A stretch of DNA of 7,427 nucleotides from positions 1 to 7,427 of the forward strand of contig JAGXHB010000096.1 in the NCBI GenBank assembly GCA_024636425.1. The letters run 5' to 3'. This document shows, in pieces, positions 5,918 to 7,427 of the stretch. The notes under the pieces are model-generated. The model was not told the DNA's origin. It was given only the letters and a program-made list of their open reading frames with translations, and ran no database searches. How positions within the stretch are numbered: position 1 is the stretch's first letter; each line of letters starts with the position of its first letter. Made by a program: the position numbers and the translations under genes. The DNA is from Roseobacter sp. (GTDB taxonomy: Bacteria > Pseudomonadota > Alphaproteobacteria > Rhodobacterales > Rhodobacteraceae).

Positions 5918-6433
5918 ATGAGCGCGAAATCTGACAAACCGGTTGAAGATCGGCTGATCGATCCGATCGCCTCCGACCCCGGCTATAACGAGACCGAAAC
6001 CCGCATCGCGCTGGAGGGGCACCCGATCCACGCCATGAGCGTCGCCTTTCCCATAGCGCTGTCGTTCTGCCTTCTGGGTGCCGATCTGCTTTATTGGTGG
6101 ACCGGCGACGCCTTCTGGGCGCGCGCTGCGTTGTGGGCCGCAGGGACGGGGTTTCTTTTTGGTATGCTGGCGGGGTTTTCCGGCACCGCCGAGCTTTTGC
6201 TCGTCAGCGGCATCCGGTCCCGTGCTGCGGCATGGACCCATGCGATCATCGCCGTCACCCTGCTGGCGATATTGGGCGCGAACTGGGGCCAGAGGCTTTA
6301 TGGCTTCGAGGAGGCGGTGCTGCCTTACGGCATCCTCCTGTCCGGGCTCGGTGCGATCATGGTGGGGTTTACGGGTTGGCATGGTGGCAAACTGGTCTTT
6401 GATTATCGGCTGGGCACGTCGAAAGGCAAGTGA
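5918..6433 (+). CDS. DUF2231 family membrane protein
   Basis: Encodes 171 residues. A polar N-terminal tail (1-33) precedes the GHPIH motif (34-38) typical of DUF2231 proteins, then four membrane helices at about 40-61, 68-95, 104-122 and 134-153. It ends with GWHGGKLVFDYRLG (153-166), like the GWxGGxLVxxxGxG ending of the family. Conserved His35, His38, His108 and His155 lie near helix ends and could bind a metal or haem, but the family function is not established. The gene is oddly placed: it is the only plus-strand gene inside the minus-strand oxidase cluster, starts 21 nt from the best subunit II start, and its 3' end overlaps the HemJ/CopD-like gene tail-to-tail by 31 nt (6403-6433). Its promoter must lie inside subunit II. 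A link to respiration is inferred from location. Confidence 0.88.
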   Translation: MSAKSDKPVEDRLIDPIASDPGYNETETRIALEGHPIHAMSVAFPIALSFCLLGADLLYWWTGDAFWARAALWAAGTGFLFGMLAGFSGTAELLLVSGIRSRAAAWTHAIIAVTLLAILGANWGQRLYGFEEAVLPYGILLSGLGAIMVGFTGWHGGKLVFDYRLGTSKGK

Positions 6434-6915
6434 TTGCCGCGCGGTTCCTGTAGCCAGTCGGGGAGGGGAATGGTGCCCAGATCCGGCTTGCCGAGCACCA
6501 GCATGAGGATTGCAATCACGGGTATGCCGATAGCGGTCATCGGCAGGTAAGCCCGCGGAGGGCGGTGTTCTTCCGGCTTCTCGGCGACTTGCACGATCAA
6601 ATGCCCGACCCAGGCGTGGGCGGCGGCGAGTGCTGCGACAAACAGGAGTTTGACGTAAAGCCATGGGACAAAAACCTCGCGGAAGAAAATGAGCCAGGTG
6701 CCAGCCACCACCGCGACGACGGCGGCAGGGGTGACGATGACGGCATAGGTCGTGTGGGTCGCCCTGCGGACACGGCTGTAATCACCGGGCGTTGAGTCAG
6801 GATGATGATGCGACAGCATCAAGGGAAGTGCCAGCAACCCGGCACACCAAACCATGAGCGCCGCAATATGCGCGCCTTTGAAGAGCGTGATGATGATTGG
6901 GAGCCACTCGCTCAC
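6403..6915 (-). CDS. HemJ/CopD-like four-helix membrane protein
   Basis: Encodes 170 residues from GTG 6915, where GTGA overlaps the ctaG stop by 4 nt; ATG 6942 would add nine residues and overlap ctaG by 31 nt. Four membrane helices lie at about 7-34, 55-77, 84-109 and 122-142. Residues KGAHIAALMVWCAGLLALP (13-31) resemble the HemJ pattern K-x-x-H...W-x-AGLxYLP, and PWLYVKLLFVAALAAAH (84-100) matches the W-x-x-x-K-L...H helix, so the His16 and Lys89 positions that mark HemJ are present. HemJ oxidises protoporphyrinogen IX in haem synthesis, while CopD relatives handle copper; sequence alone does not decide here. Beside ctaG, both a haem and a copper role for building the oxidase make sense. 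The C-terminal tail (144-170) is polar and its coding end runs into the opposite-strand DUF2231 gene. Confidence 0.8.
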   Translation of the reverse strand: MSEWLPIIITLFKGAHIAALMVWCAGLLALPLMLSHHHPDSTPGDYSRVRRATHTTYAVIVTPAAVVAVVAGTWLIFFREVFVPWLYVKLLFVAALAAAHAWVGHLIVQVAEKPEEHRPPRAYLPMTAIGIPVIAILMLVLGKPDLGTIPLPDWLQEPRGNHLPFDVPSR

Positions 6916-7427
6916 GCGCTGCCAGCCCGCAGCGTCGTCCATCCCCGCCGCGCTACAGCTATCGCGACCACTGCGTAGGGCACACCGGCCGGCACCCACA
7001 TCAAGATCCCGCCAAGTTGCTGGTCGCCAAGCGGGGTGAACCCCCAGCCGAAGGGGGCGATGGCGTGAGCAGCATAAAGGGCCTCAGGCGCAAAGGTCAG
7101 AACCGCACCCAGCATACCCATTTGCGCAAAACCGACGACAAGCAGCATGACCGCTTCGACCGGCGTGCGGTCTGCGGACAGGACGGCGCGCCAGAACCAG
7201 ACAGCGGAGCCCAACAGGGTAATCTGCATTACCCAGTAAACACCAACGTGAGTGAGGGCGAGATCATAGGCTACGGGCAAATGCCAGCCCCAGAGCACGG
7301 CGGTTGAGACCGCGAAAGCGCCCATGGCCCCGGCGGCACGCCGCGCGGGCCAAGCGCAGGCAAGAAGCGGCGCTGCAACGGCGACAAGCAGCACGTGATG
7401 AACTACCCGGGCAGAGAACAGGGCCGA
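6912..7427 (-). CDS. ctaG: CtaG, caa3-type oxidase copper assembly protein (5' end cut by window)
   Basis: The last 171 residues are visible; the reading frame is open through the window edge at 7427, so the N-terminus is missing. The fragment shows the caa3_CtaG membrane family: SARVVHHVLL with His10/His11 and APLL (fragment residues 6-22), WGWHLPVAY (46-54), His60, MLGAVLTFAPEALY (105-118), and GDQQLGGILMWVP (134-146) near the last helix. About five membrane helices are covered. CtaG proteins of this family help place copper in the CuB site of subunit I, which fits the retained CuB ligands of the oxidase encoded downstream. GTG 7394 is only an internal codon: the sequence before it (SALFSARVVHH) clearly continues the family pattern. 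Its stop overlaps the HemJ/CopD-like gene by 4 nt, so the two are probably co-translated. Confidence 0.9.
   Translation of the reverse strand, partial: SALFSARVVHHVLLVAVAAPLLACAWPARRAAGAMGAFAVSTAVLWGWHLPVAYDLALTHVGVYWVMQITLLGSAVWFWRAVLSADRTPVEAVMLLVVGFAQMGMLGAVLTFAPEALYAAHAIAPFGWGFTPLGDQQLGGILMWVPAGVPYAVVAIAVARRGWTTLRAGSA

Noticed and set aside
5897..6664. Long N-terminal extension of oxidase subunit II up to an ATG at 6664
   Set aside because: It would put more than 250 residues before a lipoprotein signal and run antisense through DUF2231 and into the HemJ-like gene; the extension is a composition-biased shadow.

Overview
The window is G+C-rich, densely packed DNA with no RNA genes, mobile elements or CRISPR. 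Its gene content suggests an alphaproteobacterium, probably Rhodobacteraceae-like: a PhoP/PhoQ-like two-component system with a PepSY-like partner, and a haem-copper oxidase cluster with fused subunits I and III. The taxon is an inference from protein style and gene order, not from a marker gene.

Plus strand, 68-2366: a three-gene signalling operon encodes an exported PepSY-like protein, an OmpR/PhoP-type response regulator and a PhoQ-like sensor kinase. The genes are joined by 4-nt ATGA overlaps. An exact hexamer direct repeat with an 11-bp period (CGTTGA-N5-CGTTGA, 23-39) lies just upstream and looks like a PhoP-type box, so the operon may control itself. It converges, across a 64-bp gap, on the oxidase cluster.

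Minus strand, 7427 down to 2431: the reading order is ctaG (cut by the window end), a HemJ/CopD-like four-helix membrane protein, then a DUF2231 membrane protein on the opposite (plus) strand, oxidase subunit II, a subunit I+III fusion of 827 aa, and a 107-aa three-helix membrane protein of unknown function. CtaG would deliver copper to the CuB site of subunit I. The other small membrane proteins are probably assembly or accessory factors.

The notable part is the oxidase. Subunit I keeps all haem a, haem a3 and CuB ligands, the cross-linked Tyr and the Glu of GHPEV, so it should reduce oxygen. Subunit II has lost most CuA ligands (both Cys, one His and the Met are replaced), so normal entry of electrons from cytochrome c is not expected. 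The bo3-type quinol-site residues are not at their expected places either, so the electron donor is unclear. The K-channel Lys is Gln, four D-channel Asn positions read Ile, Thr, Ala and Glu, and the subunit III Glu is Asn. Subunit II also lacks any ordinary in-frame start codon ahead of its lipobox, and the antisense DUF2231 gene leaves no free space for its promoter. Residue comparisons to Rhodobacter sphaeroides and E. coli enzymes were made by eye against remembered motifs.
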